Positions 53,493 through 61,869 of a stretch of 64,000 bases of DNA are shown one piece after another; position 1 is the stretch's first letter, and each line of letters starts with the position of its first letter. The translations under genes and the position numbers were made by a program. The notes beneath the pieces are model-generated. The model worked only from the letters and a program-made list of their open reading frames with translations, made no database searches and was not told where the DNA came from. Origin of the DNA: Polyangiaceae bacterium (GTDB taxonomy: Bacteria; Myxococcota_A; Polyangia; Polyangiales; Polyangiaceae); assembly GCA_015075635.1 (NCBI GenBank), contig JABTUA010000003.1:2232001-2296000 (forward strand). The letters are read 5' to 3'.

Positions 53493-53674
53493 GTGTTGAC
53501 GCTCTGGGGTTGGACGCTCGGGCCGCCCTGGAGCTCCGCGCGCTGGCGCGCGCTGGTCTCATTGCCGATGTCACCCGCGCTGCAGCTGGCGATGCCCCCG
53601 GCAAGCGAGGCGAGTGCGAGTGCACGTCGCAGTGTGGAGGTCGCGCGCACCACCCTTCGCCGCTCGGACGCCAT
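53490..53674 (-). pseudogene. 5' fragment of a lipoprotein gene
   Basis: From an ATG at 53674: basic ASERRRVVRATSTLRRALAL, then ASLAGGIASC with lipobox IASC, then GDIGNETSARQRAELQGGPS. The good coding signal fades where the nucleotidyltransferase fragment begins in another frame (about 53490), so the two broken genes are joined back to back at a deletion. No counterpart of its 3' end is found. Confidence 0.45.
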
Positions 53675-53886
53675 CACCCACCTCCTGGTCGAAGTGTGCC
53701 CGGGATCTCTTTCGTCAAGCGCCAAACGCTGAGCGCGCACGCACGTGGTTCAGCAGATCGGCTGGAGCGCTCCACGCGGCCGTGTCACCAGGCTTCGTGG
53801 TGCGGCTACCGGCGGAGTCGGCGCCGGCGCAGCGCGAAGGCGGTCGTGCACGTGCGCGAGCCGTTGGCGCCCGCGTGCCTCCTGAC

Positions 53887-53934
53887 CTACGCCCTCTTCA
53901 AGAGCCTCGCCGCCTCGATCGCCCCATAGGTGAA
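53887..53934 (-). pseudogene. Diverged duplicate of the last 16 hemB codons (candidate attachment site)
   Basis: Encodes FTYGAIEAARLLKRA and stop, against FTYGAIEAARLLKKG and stop at the real hemB end (57727-57774). The 48 bp differ at six positions; four changes are silent and two change the last residues K to R and G to A. A 21-bp core is identical (53905-53925 and 57745-57765). Same orientation as hemB, 3.84 kb away. This is the pattern left when an element integrates in the 3' end of a gene and restores it. Confidence 0.7.
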
Positions 53935-54501
53935 TTTTCCTGCCTCCCCCGGTCGTTGCTGTGCGTCAAGAAGCTCTGTCCTGGAGGATGCCATGTAGAA
54001 GCCAATACAAAGCTGAAACCAGGTGAGTGACCCAGCGGGTTCGAATCCCGCCCAGCCAAGGGTGCGCCGCCATCTGGAAGCGAGCCTTGCGTGGCAACTC
54101 CAACCGAACAGGGAGGCTTGCTGCGAAGCGTAGGCAGCGAGGGTGCAGGCCGTGTGATTGGGCTGCGAAATTTGGGAAGTGGTGGGAGCCGACGGGACAG
54201 CACACCCCGGAAGGCAACATCGGTGAGGCAAGAGTCAGGGGCAACGCCCCGACGGCGCGTCCTCATCGGCCTGCCGCGGTCGGAGAGCACGGCATGTACA
54301 GCGAGGGTCACCAGGGAACTTGAGAGGTCCTGTTTGCTCCGGGCGACCGGAACCGCCAAGCGAGCGCAAGTGAGCAAGGTGGGGCAGCGGGAAGTCGGAG
54401 CACCGCCATAGTAGCGACGAAGCCGGGGAAGCCGCCCAAGCGACCCGGCGGAGCGAAGGGCGGTGTCGGGAAAGCGTTTCACGGAACCGAGCGAGGGCAA
54501 G

Positions 54502-55851
54502 ATGACCGAGACACCGAGCTTGACCACCATCTCAACGAAACTCGAGCGGATAGCAAAGCAGGCGCAGCAAGCGCCCGACATGGCATTCACGACGCTGGCG
54601 CATCACATCGACCTGGAGTGGCTGCGCGAGGCATACCGACGGACTCGCAAGGATGGGGCCGTGGGCGTCGATGGGCAGAGCGCGAAAGAGTATGCGGAAA
54701 ACCTGGAGGGAAACCTCCGATCGCTGCTCGACCGCGCGAAGTCCGGAGCGTACCGCGCGCCGCCAGTGCGACGCGTGCACATCCCGAAGGGGGACGGGAA
54801 GGAAACGCGTCCGCTGGGGATCCCGACTTTCGAGGACAAGGTTTTGCAACGCGCCGTCGCGATGGTGCTCGAAGCGATCTACGAGCAGGACTTCCTGAAC
54901 TGCTCATTCGGGTTCCGTCCTGGGCGCTCCGCGCGCCAGGCGCTCGAAGAGCTTTGGACACCGGCGGTGAAGATGGCTGGCGGTTGGGTCGTGGAGCTCG
55001 ACATACGAAAGTATTTCGACACTCTCGACCACGAACGTCTGCGGGAAGTGCTGCGCCGCAGGGTGCGAGACGGAGTCATTCTGCGTCTCATCGGAAAGTG
55101 GCTGAACGCGGGCGTGCTGGAGGACGGAGAGCTGAGCTACCCCGATGCCGGCACGCCACAAGGCGGGGTGATTTCGCCGATTTTGGCGAACATCTACCTG
55201 CACGAAGTGCTCGACGTGTGGTTTGAGCGAGAGGTCCGACCCCGACTTCGAGGGCGGGCACACCTCGTTCGATACGCGGACGATGCCGCGATGCTGTTCG
55301 AATACGAGGACGACGCGCGGCGCGTGCTCGACGTGCTTCCAAAAAGGTTTGGGAAGTACGGGCTCGCGCTCCACCCGGACAAGACGCGCCTGGTGCCGTT
55401 CAAGCGGCCCGATCGCATCCGACCTGGTTCGCGCGGCGACGGCCGGGGACCCAGCGGGCCCGGGACCTTCAGCTTCCTCGGCTTCACCTTCCACTGGGGC
55501 AAGAGCCTCGCTGGCAAGTGGGTGGTGAGGATGCGAACAGCGAAGGACCGCCATCGCAGGGCGCTGGGTGCAATCACCCAGTGGTGTCGGCTACACCGGC
55601 ACGAGCCCATCCGCGAGCAGCAACGTGTGCTGGCGGCGAAGCTCGCTGGACACTACGGCTACTACGGCCGTACAGGGAACTTTGGCCGTCTCTGGTGCTT
55701 CTACTGGCACGTGACCTGCCTGTGGCGGCGGTGGCTGTCGCGCCGCTCCGACAAGGCGTATTTGGACTGGGCGGCGATGAACAGGCTTCTGGAGCGCTAC
55801 CCGCTCCCGAAGCCGTCGGTCGTGCGCGCACGTCTCGTAGCGAATCCGTGA
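54502..55851 (+). CDS. ltrA: Group II intron reverse transcriptase/maturase
   Basis: 449 residues from the ATG at 54502; a GTG at 54463 is possible. RT blocks in order: [85 protein letters not shown] with the catalytic YADD, and [12 protein letters not shown] maturase X domain follows (about 330-420). No HNH endonuclease domain, so it retrohomes without second-strand cleavage. It helps splicing and reverse-transcribes the intron. Appears intact. Confidence 0.93.
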   Translation: MTETPSLTTISTKLERIAKQAQQAPDMAFTTLAHHIDLEWLREAYRRTRKDGAVGVDGQSAKEYAENLEGNLRSLLDRAKSGAYRAPPVRRVHIPKGDGKETRPLGIPTFEDKVLQRAVAMVLEAIYEQDFLNCSFGFRPGRSARQALEELWTPAVKMAGGWVVELDIRKYFDTLDHERLREVLRRRVRDGVILRLIGKWLNAGVLEDGELSYPDAGTPQGGVISPILANIYLHEVLDVWFEREVRPRLRGRAHLVRYADDAAMLFEYEDDARRVLDVLPKRFGKYGLALHPDKTRLVPFKRPDRIRPGSRGDGRGPSGPGTFSFLGFTFHWGKSLAGKWVVRMRTAKDRHRRALGAITQWCRLHRHEPIREQQRVLAAKLAGHYGYYGRTGNFGRLWCFYWHVTCLWRRWLSRRSDKAYLDWAAMNRLLERYPLPKPSVVRARLVANP

Positions 55852-55856
55852 CCGAG

Positions 55857-55930
55857 GAGCCGGATGCGGGAAATCCGCACGTCCGGATCTGTGGGAGGCC
55901 CCGGCAGGTAACTGCCGGGGCCCACCCGAC
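55857..55930 (+). ncRNA. Group II intron domains V and VI
   Basis: Domain V is exactly 34 nt (55857-55890) with the catalytic AGC triad near its 5' end and a GAAA loop closed by GCGG/CCGC. Domain VI (55891-55930) is a GC-rich stem of GGCCCCGGCAG/CTGCCGGGGCC around GTAA, followed by CCACCCGAC with the candidate branch A (55924). Confidence 0.88.
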
Positions 55931-56434
55931 CGCCGCGCTTCGCGCGGCTGCGCGCCGCCTGCCCCCTCCTTATCCGTGCTCGCGCCGGCGTTCCAGGAAG
56001 CGAGCAGCACGTCTCGTCGCACCGCGCACACCGAGCGGACGCCCGCCGCGCCGGCGCTGCGCGCGGATGGAGGGGGCGCGTCATTCCGAGCCTGGTACCG
56101 CATGCGCGGAGCGGAGGCCGGGCAAGACCAGGCGTGCGCCATCGCTGCGCATAGCGCCAGAGCTTGCGGCAAGAACCGGCCGCTCACGTAGGCATCACCG
56201 CACGACGACAGGCTGACTGCGGGCGGGTTTCGATGCCCGCTCGGCCCTGCCCGGCAGCGCGTCCGGGCTCTGCCCTGATGGCGCACGGGCCGCGCCAGGC
56301 GCGTCGGAGTCGAGCGTTCCTCGCGCGATGTCGCGGAGCGAAGGTTACGCCGCAAAGTCCTGATCCGCGCCTGTCACGCCCCCTGCGCCGTGCTCGGGCA
56401 AAGCCCGGCCGCGCTGCCGGGCCAGGAGGACCTC
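55931..56434. other. Noncoding stretch after the intron
   Basis: No credible gene on either strand. It begins with a perfect hairpin GCCGCGC-TTC-GCGCGGC (55932-55948) right at the intron boundary. On the minus strand short frames have weak signal-like starts but no conserved core. Probably decayed sequence within the hemB-flanked element. Confidence 0.5.
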
Positions 56435-56788
56435 ATGCATCGAAACCACACCCGCCGTCAGCTCCTCGAAGCTCGGGCTTCTGCGATGCGCAGCGCTCCC
56501 ACCTGGAGCGAGCAGGCTTTCTTCAACCTCGTGCGCGGCGGTCGCCTGGGCGTCGCGGTCCGCAGGCAGGTGGTCATCGGGGAATTCGTGGCGGACTTCG
56601 CCGTGCCGAGCGCGAAATTGATCGTCGAAATCGATGGCAGCAGCCACGCGCACAGAGTTGCGGCCGATACCCGCCGGGACGAGAAGCTCGCGCGGCTCGG
56701 GTGGCGGGTGCTCCGGCTCGAAGCCGAGCTCGTGCTCCGGCAGCCGGAGGTCGCACTTTCCCGGGTGCGCCGGGCGCTCGGGCGCTGA
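56435..56788 (+). CDS. DUF559 (Vsr-like endonuclease fold) protein
   Basis: 117 residues. The ATG at 56435 is chosen because AGGAGG (56424-56429) lies five bases upstream, a rare strong Shine-Dalgarno here. Signature: SEQAFFNLVRGGRLGVAVRR, then VIGEFVADFAVPSAKLIVEI and DGSSHAHRVAADTRRDEKLA, with the D..E.D pattern of the PD-(D/E)XK/Vsr-like DUF559 fold. It may act in DNA repair or defence; activity unproven. Lies inside the element between the hemB ends. Confidence 0.88.
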   Translation: MHRNHTRRQLLEARASAMRSAPTWSEQAFFNLVRGGRLGVAVRRQVVIGEFVADFAVPSAKLIVEIDGSSHAHRVAADTRRDEKLARLGWRVLRLEAELVLRQPEVALSRVRRALGR

Positions 56789-56926
56789 GCCCGGGCGCCT
56801 GGCTCGAGGCCTCGAGCGGATACGGCGGAGAACACGCAGGGTCGCGCAACGAGCGCAACGCGAATTCGGCACAACTCGGGAACCGCGACGACGTCAGGAG
56901 CCGCGAGCGGGTTCCCCGCGGCACCG

Positions 56927-57589
56927 TCAACCGCAGCTTGGCGTCAGTCCGCGAATCGCGGAACGAATTGCTGACGGCGAGTCGATCAGGGCCCTGGCCC
57001 CAGCCAGTTCAAGCTCCTCCCGACTGCCGTAGCCCCAGAGTGCGCCAAGACCGACCACGTTGCTCGCGCGCGCCCCCCCTATGTCATGTCTGCGGTCGCC
57101 GATCATGCACGCGGTTAGGGGCTCGACATGCTCTTCGCGCAAAACGTGCCTCAGTAACTCTGCCTTTTTTGAGCGCTCTCCCGACAACTCCGAACCGTAG
57201 ACGCCTGCGAAGAACTCCCGCAGCTGGAAATGCTCGATGATGCGGTCTGCGTAGATCTGCGGCTTCGACGTGACAACCCAGAGACGAATGCCCATCGAGC
57301 GGAGCTCGCCCAATGTCTCGCGTATTCCCGAATAGACGACATTCTCGTACAATCCCTGCGTCCCGTACCGCTCCCGATAGGCGCGAATAGCCCGCTCGTT
57401 CAGCTCCGGATCTTCCGTTTGAAGGAGGGTCTCGAAGACCTCACGAAAAGGGGGGCCGATGAACTGTTGCAGCTCGATGTCCGTCCACGAAGGGCCGCAC
57501 ACCGCCCGCAGCGCATGCTGGAACGAGCGAACTATCCCCACCACTGGATCCGTCAGCGTACCGTCGAGATCAAAAAGCACATTGCGCAT
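56927..57589 (-). CDS. HAD-family hydrolase (phosphoglycolate phosphatase-like)
   Basis: 220 residues. HAD motifs: LFDLDGTLTDP (nucleophile and acid Asp), WVVTSKP (Ser/Thr), Lys in SKKAELLRHV, and MIGDRRHDIGGARA (metal Asp). The alpha-helical cap is of the Gph/PGP type. Base composition is visibly less GC-rich than in neighbours (more A/T at third positions), a sign of transfer. Substrate not readable. Confidence 0.88.
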   Translation of the reverse strand: MRNVLFDLDGTLTDPVVGIVRSFQHALRAVCGPSWTDIELQQFIGPPFREVFETLLQTEDPELNERAIRAYRERYGTQGLYENVVYSGIRETLGELRSMGIRLWVVTSKPQIYADRIIEHFQLREFFAGVYGSELSGERSKKAELLRHVLREEHVEPLTACMIGDRRHDIGGARASNVVGLGALWGYGSREELELAGARALIDSPSAIRSAIRGLTPSCG

Positions 57590-57726
57590 GTGACCGCCCC
57601 GCCAACGCTATCCCACTGAACACCCGGCTGCTGCGTCTCCGATAGGTGGGACCGATCTCGAGGAACCGCCGCGATTCGATCGGCGTCGTCCCTGCTCTGC
57701 GCCGCGGAGCTCCCGCCCGAACGCGC

Positions 57727-58701
57727 CTACCCCTTCTTCAACAACCTCGCCGCCTCGATCGCCCCGTACGTGAAGATGATGTCCGCCCCCGCGCGGCGCA
57801 GGCACAATAGGCTCTCGAGCAAGCAGCGATCGAAGTCGAGCCAGCCGTTCGCGGCCGCGGCCTTCAGTGCCGCGTATTCGCCGCTCACGTGATAGACGGC
57901 GACCGGCAGCGCGCTGATCTCGCTGACGGCGCGCACCACGTCGGCGTAGGGCAGGCCGGGCTTGACCATCAGCCAGTCGGCGCCCTCGGCCTCGTCCAGG
58001 CGAACTTCGCGCAGGCACTCGCGCACGTTGGCGGGGTCCATCTGGTAGGTCTTCTTGTCGCCGGCGCGGGGCGCGGAGTCGAGGGCGTCGCGGAAGGGGC
58101 CGTAGAAGCCCGAGGCGTATTTGACGCAGTAGCTGCAGATGAGCACGTCGGGGTGGCCCGCTTCGTCGAGGGCCTCGCGGATGGCGCCGACGCGGCCGTC
58201 CATCATGTCGCTCGGGGCGACGACGTCGGCGCCGGCGGCGGCCTGCGCCACGGCCATCTTGGCCAGTAGCGGCACCGTCACGTCGTTGTCGATGCGGCCG
58301 TCGATCACCACGCCGTCGTGGCCGTCGGACGAATACGGGTCCAGCGCGACGTCGGTGATCACCACCAGCTCCGGGAGCGCCGACTTGAGGGCGCGCACGG
58401 CGCGCTGGAGCAAGCCGGAAGCGTTCAGGCTCTCGGTGCCGTGCTGGTTCTTCAGCTCGTCGCCGAGGGCGGGGAAGAGCGCGACCGCCGGCACGCCCAG
58501 CTCGAAGGCTTCGCGGGACTTCGCCACCAGGAGCTCGATGTCGAGGCGCGCGTGGCCCGGCATGCTCTTGATGGGAAAGGCGCCGGGTCCTTCGTGGACG
58601 AACAGCGGCAAGACCAGGTGCTCGGGCCCGAGGTGGGTCTCGCGGACGAGGCCGCGGACGCCTGCGCTGACTCGATTGCGGCGGGGACGGATGGTCGGCA
58701 T
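57727..58701 (-). CDS. hemB: Delta-aminolevulinic acid dehydratase (porphobilinogen synthase)
   Basis: 324 residues, normal length. It condenses two 5-aminolevulinates into porphobilinogen. Catalytic Lys segments: WLMVKPGLPYADVV and CSYCVKYASGFYGPF, with AVYHVSGEYA. The metal site is DVALDPYSSDGHDG, without the three cysteines of zinc enzymes, so it is the Mg2+-dependent type. The C-terminal 16 codons are copied, with divergence, at 53887-53934; the 21-bp core is 57745-57765. Confidence 0.96.
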   Translation of the reverse strand: MPTIRPRRNRVSAGVRGLVRETHLGPEHLVLPLFVHEGPGAFPIKSMPGHARLDIELLVAKSREAFELGVPAVALFPALGDELKNQHGTESLNASGLLQRAVRALKSALPELVVITDVALDPYSSDGHDGVVIDGRIDNDVTVPLLAKMAVAQAAAGADVVAPSDMMDGRVGAIREALDEAGHPDVLICSYCVKYASGFYGPFRDALDSAPRAGDKKTYQMDPANVRECLREVRLDEAEGADWLMVKPGLPYADVVRAVSEISALPVAVYHVSGEYAALKAAAANGWLDFDRCLLESLLCLRRAGADIIFTYGAIEAARLLKKG

Positions 58702-58775
58702 GGGCGAGATCTATGCAGTTCCGCCGCGGTTCTCAACAGTCGCGAGGGAGGAGGGCCGGTGGTACCATCCAGCGC

Positions 58776-59906
58776 ATGGCGGGGATGGCGCTACTCAGGC
58801 TCGGTTCTCGACTCTTCTTGGGTGGTGCGTTGTCGCTCGTCGCGCTGCACTGCTCCGCGGGTGGTGACGGCGGGGGCGGCAGCGCCGCGAACGGCGGTGG
58901 CGGCACCGGAGCCAACGGCGGGGGAGGGACCGGGACCGGCACCGGCGGCGACTCCGGCCTGATCATCACGACGGACGGCGAGGCGCCGGACTACTCGGTG
59001 GACGCGTTCTTCGCCGTCGACCCGCCGCCGCCCGACTGCAGCGACGCCGGCGCGCAACCCATCAAGCCCGGCGGCACGCCGGAGTGCCCCGACGACAAGA
59101 ACCTCCAGGGTTGCCCGTGCACGAGCGCGGGGGCGACGGCGCCGTGCTGGCCCGGCAAGCGCAAGCACCGAAACCGTGGCGCGTGCAAGGACGGCGTCAC
59201 CACCTGCCAGCAAAGCTCGGAGTTCAAGCTCGCCTGGGGAGAGTGCCAGGGCTACACCGGCATCACGCCGCCGACCTTCGAGCCGGATCCGAACGCGACG
59301 GGCAAGGCCGCCTGCACCTGCTTCAGCGGCGGCTACTGGGACGTCAAGAACACCAGCCCGTGCTTCTACACGGACGGCACGGGCAAGGTGATCGGCGGGG
59401 TCTCGACGATCTTGGAGGCGAACGGGCCGCGCTGCCCGACGCAGGCGGAGATGGACTTCGCCACGAGCAAGCCCCCGACTCAGCCCTTCAGCCCGAACAC
59501 CCTGAAGGTGGACTGCAACGGCTACTTCAAGCTCTGCTTCAAGCTCCAGGCGCTGTCGGCGAAGGGCGCCGCGAAGAGCGCGGGCGACTGCCAGGTGATG
59601 GAGGTCTGCACCGAGGGGCACTACGGCCTGGCCGGCAAGGGTCCGAACGGCACCGACGGCGAGCTGCCGATGCCCGACTTGAAGTCGTGGATCACCAAGC
59701 CCGGCGCGGAGACGACCTGCGCGGGGCTCTTCTACGCCAACGGCGGCTACGGCAGCTTCAGCGTGAAGGGCATCAGCGACGAGTGTGATCAGGTGGACAA
59801 GACCTTCCTGACCTTCGACTACTGCCCCATCTACTGCAACGACCCCGCCAACAAGAGCAAGCCGGAGTGCGTCAACTGCACCACCGGCAGCGGCGGGCCA
59901 TTCTGA
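58776..59906 (+). CDS. Cys-rich lipoprotein with Gly linker
   Basis: 376 residues from the ATG at 58776. Signal peptide with lipobox LHCS (Cys about residue 26), a Gly-rich linker (30-60), then about 300 residues with roughly 20 cysteines in a non-repeating arrangement (CPDDKNLQGCPCTSAGATAP, CQVMEVCTEGHYG, DYCPIYCND). Divergent from hemB. No known domain recognised. Confidence 0.7.
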   Translation: MAGMALLRLGSRLFLGGALSLVALHCSAGGDGGGGSAANGGGGTGANGGGGTGTGTGGDSGLIITTDGEAPDYSVDAFFAVDPPPPDCSDAGAQPIKPGGTPECPDDKNLQGCPCTSAGATAPCWPGKRKHRNRGACKDGVTTCQQSSEFKLAWGECQGYTGITPPTFEPDPNATGKAACTCFSGGYWDVKNTSPCFYTDGTGKVIGGVSTILEANGPRCPTQAEMDFATSKPPTQPFSPNTLKVDCNGYFKLCFKLQALSAKGAAKSAGDCQVMEVCTEGHYGLAGKGPNGTDGELPMPDLKSWITKPGAETTCAGLFYANGGYGSFSVKGISDECDQVDKTFLTFDYCPIYCNDPANKSKPECVNCTTGSGGPF

Positions 59907-59921
59907 GCTAGAATCTCGGTC

Positions 59922-60533
59922 GTGGGCATCCTCTACCTGGCAGCGCTGATCGTCGGCTTCGGCACCATCGCCTTGCAGCTCGTGATGGGCGGCGAGGGCG
60001 ACGCCGACGCCGACACCGACGCTGGAGCCGACGCCGACGCTGGGGACGCCGGCGAAGCGGAGGCGGATCACCATGGCGATCACGGTCACGCCGACGGTGG
60101 GTTCTTGCCCATCTTCCTCTCGCTCCGCTTCTGGACGTTCACCTTCCTGGCGTTCGGCCTGAGCGGCTCGCTGATCCACTACCTCGATCTCGCCAACTCG
60201 GTGGTGGCGCTGGTCGTGGCCGTCGCTCTCGGCCTGGGAGCCGGCGTGCTCGCGTCGCTGACCTTCCGCGCGCTGGCCAAGAGCGAGGCGAACTCCGGTG
60301 CCACCGATCGCGACGCCGTGGGACAGGTCGGCAAGGTGATGATCCCGCTCGGCAAGGGCGCGCGCGGCAAGGTCCGCATCGAGCTGAAGGGGCAGACCGT
60401 CGACTACGTCGCGAGCACGGACGAAGCCGAGCTGGAGGCCGGACAGCTGGTCATGATCGAGGAAATGCGCGACACCACTGCGCACGTGTCGCGCGTGCCG
60501 GCGGAGCTGCTTCCGCCGAAACGCGAGCCGTAG
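59922..60533 (+). CDS. YqiJ/NfeD-like membrane protein with OB-fold
   Basis: 203 residues from a GTG at 59922. A signal/TM helix (LYLAALIVGFGTIALQLVM), a His/Asp/Glu-rich loop (DADADTDAGADADAGDAGEA, DHHGDHGHADGG), two more helices (about 70-130), and a C-terminal OB-like domain (AVGQVGKVMIPLGKGARGKV, ELKGQTVDYVASTDE). This matches YqiJ/NfeD partners of flotillins. It is followed by two SPFH genes. Confidence 0.8.
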   Translation: MGILYLAALIVGFGTIALQLVMGGEGDADADTDAGADADAGDAGEAEADHHGDHGHADGGFLPIFLSLRFWTFTFLAFGLSGSLIHYLDLANSVVALVVAVALGLGAGVLASLTFRALAKSEANSGATDRDAVGQVGKVMIPLGKGARGKVRIELKGQTVDYVASTDEAELEAGQLVMIEEMRDTTAHVSRVPAELLPPKREP

Positions 60534-60567
60534 CTTCCGCTCACCGGCTGGCCTATGCTCGGCCGCC

Positions 60568-61869
60568 ATGCAACCTCAACTGCCGCCGGAGCTGGGGCTG
60601 GATCCGGAGTCGACGCTGGTGCTGCTCGTAGCAGGCGGCATCGTCCTCGCGGTCGCGTTCCTGATCTTCGTGCTGTCGCGCTTCCTGGTGATCTGCCGCC
60701 CGAACGAGATCGTCGTGATCAGCGGGCGCAAGCACCAGCTCGCCGACGGATCGACCATCGGGTACAAGGTGCTGCACGGCGGGCGGGGCTTCCGCATACC
60801 GCTGCTCGAGCAGGTCAGTCGCATGGACATGCGCCTTATCCCGGTGCAGGTCGAGGTGCACAACGCCTATTCGCGGGGCGGCATCCCGCTCAGCGTGCAC
60901 GCCATCGCCAACATCAAGATCGGCAGTCACCCCGCGCTCGCGCGCAACGCCATCGAGCGCTCGCTGTCGATGACGCCCAGGCAGATCGGCGCCGTCGCCC
61001 AGCAGACGCTGGAAGGCGTGCTCCGCGAGGTGGTGGCCGAGCTGACCCCGGAGGAGGTGAACGAGGACCGGCTGAAGTTCGCCGGCACGTTGATCCGGCA
61101 CGCCAAGGACGACTTCGACAAGCTGGGCATCGAGCTCGACGTGCTGAAGGTGCAGAGCGTGAGCGACGAGCAGGGTTATCTGGCGAACCTCGGGCGCGCG
61201 CGCATCGCGAGGATGATCCGCGACGCGCAGAACGCGGAGAACAGCGCGAACCAAGCCATCGCGGAGGCGCAGGCCGGGGCGCGCCAGCGCGCCGAGAGCG
61301 CGCAGAAGCAAGCCGAGGCGTCGGTGCTCACCAAGCGCAACGAGCTCCGCGCCGAGCTGGCCCAGATGGAGGCCCAGGCGAAGTCCATCGAGAACGAGGC
61401 CGAGGTCGCCGCCCAGACCGCGCGCTCCGAGGCCGAGCAGGAGCTCCAGAAGCTGCGCGCGGAGCTCGAGCGTTTGCGGCTGGAGTGCGACGTGTTCCTG
61501 CCCGCCGAGGCAGAGCGCCTCTCGTCCGAGGCCGAGGCCCGCGGCCGCGCCGCGCCAGTGATCGAGAGCGGCAAGGCTTCGGCGGAGGCCCTGCGGTTGG
61601 TCGCGGCGGAGTGGCAGGCCGCCGGCAGCGACGGTCGCGATCTCTACGTGCTCCAGCACCTGCGCTCTTTCGTCGAGTCGGCCATCGCTCGGGTGACGCG
61701 GGCCAAGATCGAGGAGCTCAGCGTGGTGGACGGCGGTGACGGGCAGAGCTTCACCGGCACCGTCGCCAGCTTCCCGGCCGCGGTCTCCCAGGTGTTGCAG
61801 GAGACGGGTCGCGCCGTGGGTGTGGACATGAAAGCCCTGCTCGAGGGCAAGAAGGGAGGTGCGCGATGA
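60568..61869 (+). CDS. Flotillin-like SPFH protein 1
   Basis: 433 residues. N-terminal membrane helix (VLLVAGGIVLAVAFLIFVLS), SPFH domain (PNEIVVISGRKHQLADGST to IELDVLKVQSVSD), then a long coiled coil rich in A/E/Q (AEAQAGARQRAESAQKQAEA and beyond) ending near residue 345, with a short C-terminal globular part. Flotillins organise membrane domains. Stop overlaps the next gene (ATGA). Confidence 0.9.
   Translation: MQPQLPPELGLDPESTLVLLVAGGIVLAVAFLIFVLSRFLVICRPNEIVVISGRKHQLADGSTIGYKVLHGGRGFRIPLLEQVSRMDMRLIPVQVEVHNAYSRGGIPLSVHAIANIKIGSHPALARNAIERSLSMTPRQIGAVAQQTLEGVLREVVAELTPEEVNEDRLKFAGTLIRHAKDDFDKLGIELDVLKVQSVSDEQGYLANLGRARIARMIRDAQNAENSANQAIAEAQAGARQRAESAQKQAEASVLTKRNELRAELAQMEAQAKSIENEAEVAAQTARSEAEQELQKLRAELERLRLECDVFLPAEAERLSSEAEARGRAAPVIESGKASAEALRLVAAEWQAAGSDGRDLYVLQHLRSFVESAIARVTRAKIEELSVVDGGDGQSFTGTVASFPAAVSQVLQETGRAVGVDMKALLEGKKGGAR

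Larger units (their letters stand above)
53961..55930 (+). mobile_element. Group II intron
   Basis: The 3' end is firm: domain V (55857-55890), domain VI with a candidate branch A at 55924, seven bases from the end ACCCGAC. The 5' end is less sure: GTGCG occurs at 53961 and at 54062, both matching GUGYG. I prefer 53961 because sequence between the two looks like structured intron RNA and because IBS-like GTTGCT precedes it (GGCAAC candidates in domain I), but this is inference. Domains I-III fill about 53961-54501. The RT is inside domain IV. Size about 1.9-2.0 kb. Confidence 0.8.

Noticed and set aside
54028-54056. tRNA gene suggested by GCGGGTTCGAATCCCGC
   Set aside because: Only a T-arm-like hairpin is present; the expected 5' acceptor strand (TGGCTGG), D-arm and anticodon arm are missing upstream.
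55931-56355. Possible minus-strand lipoprotein starting near 56185
   Set aside because: Short signal-like segment but Arg/Ala-rich remainder, no lipobox with coding support and overlapping frames of equal quality.
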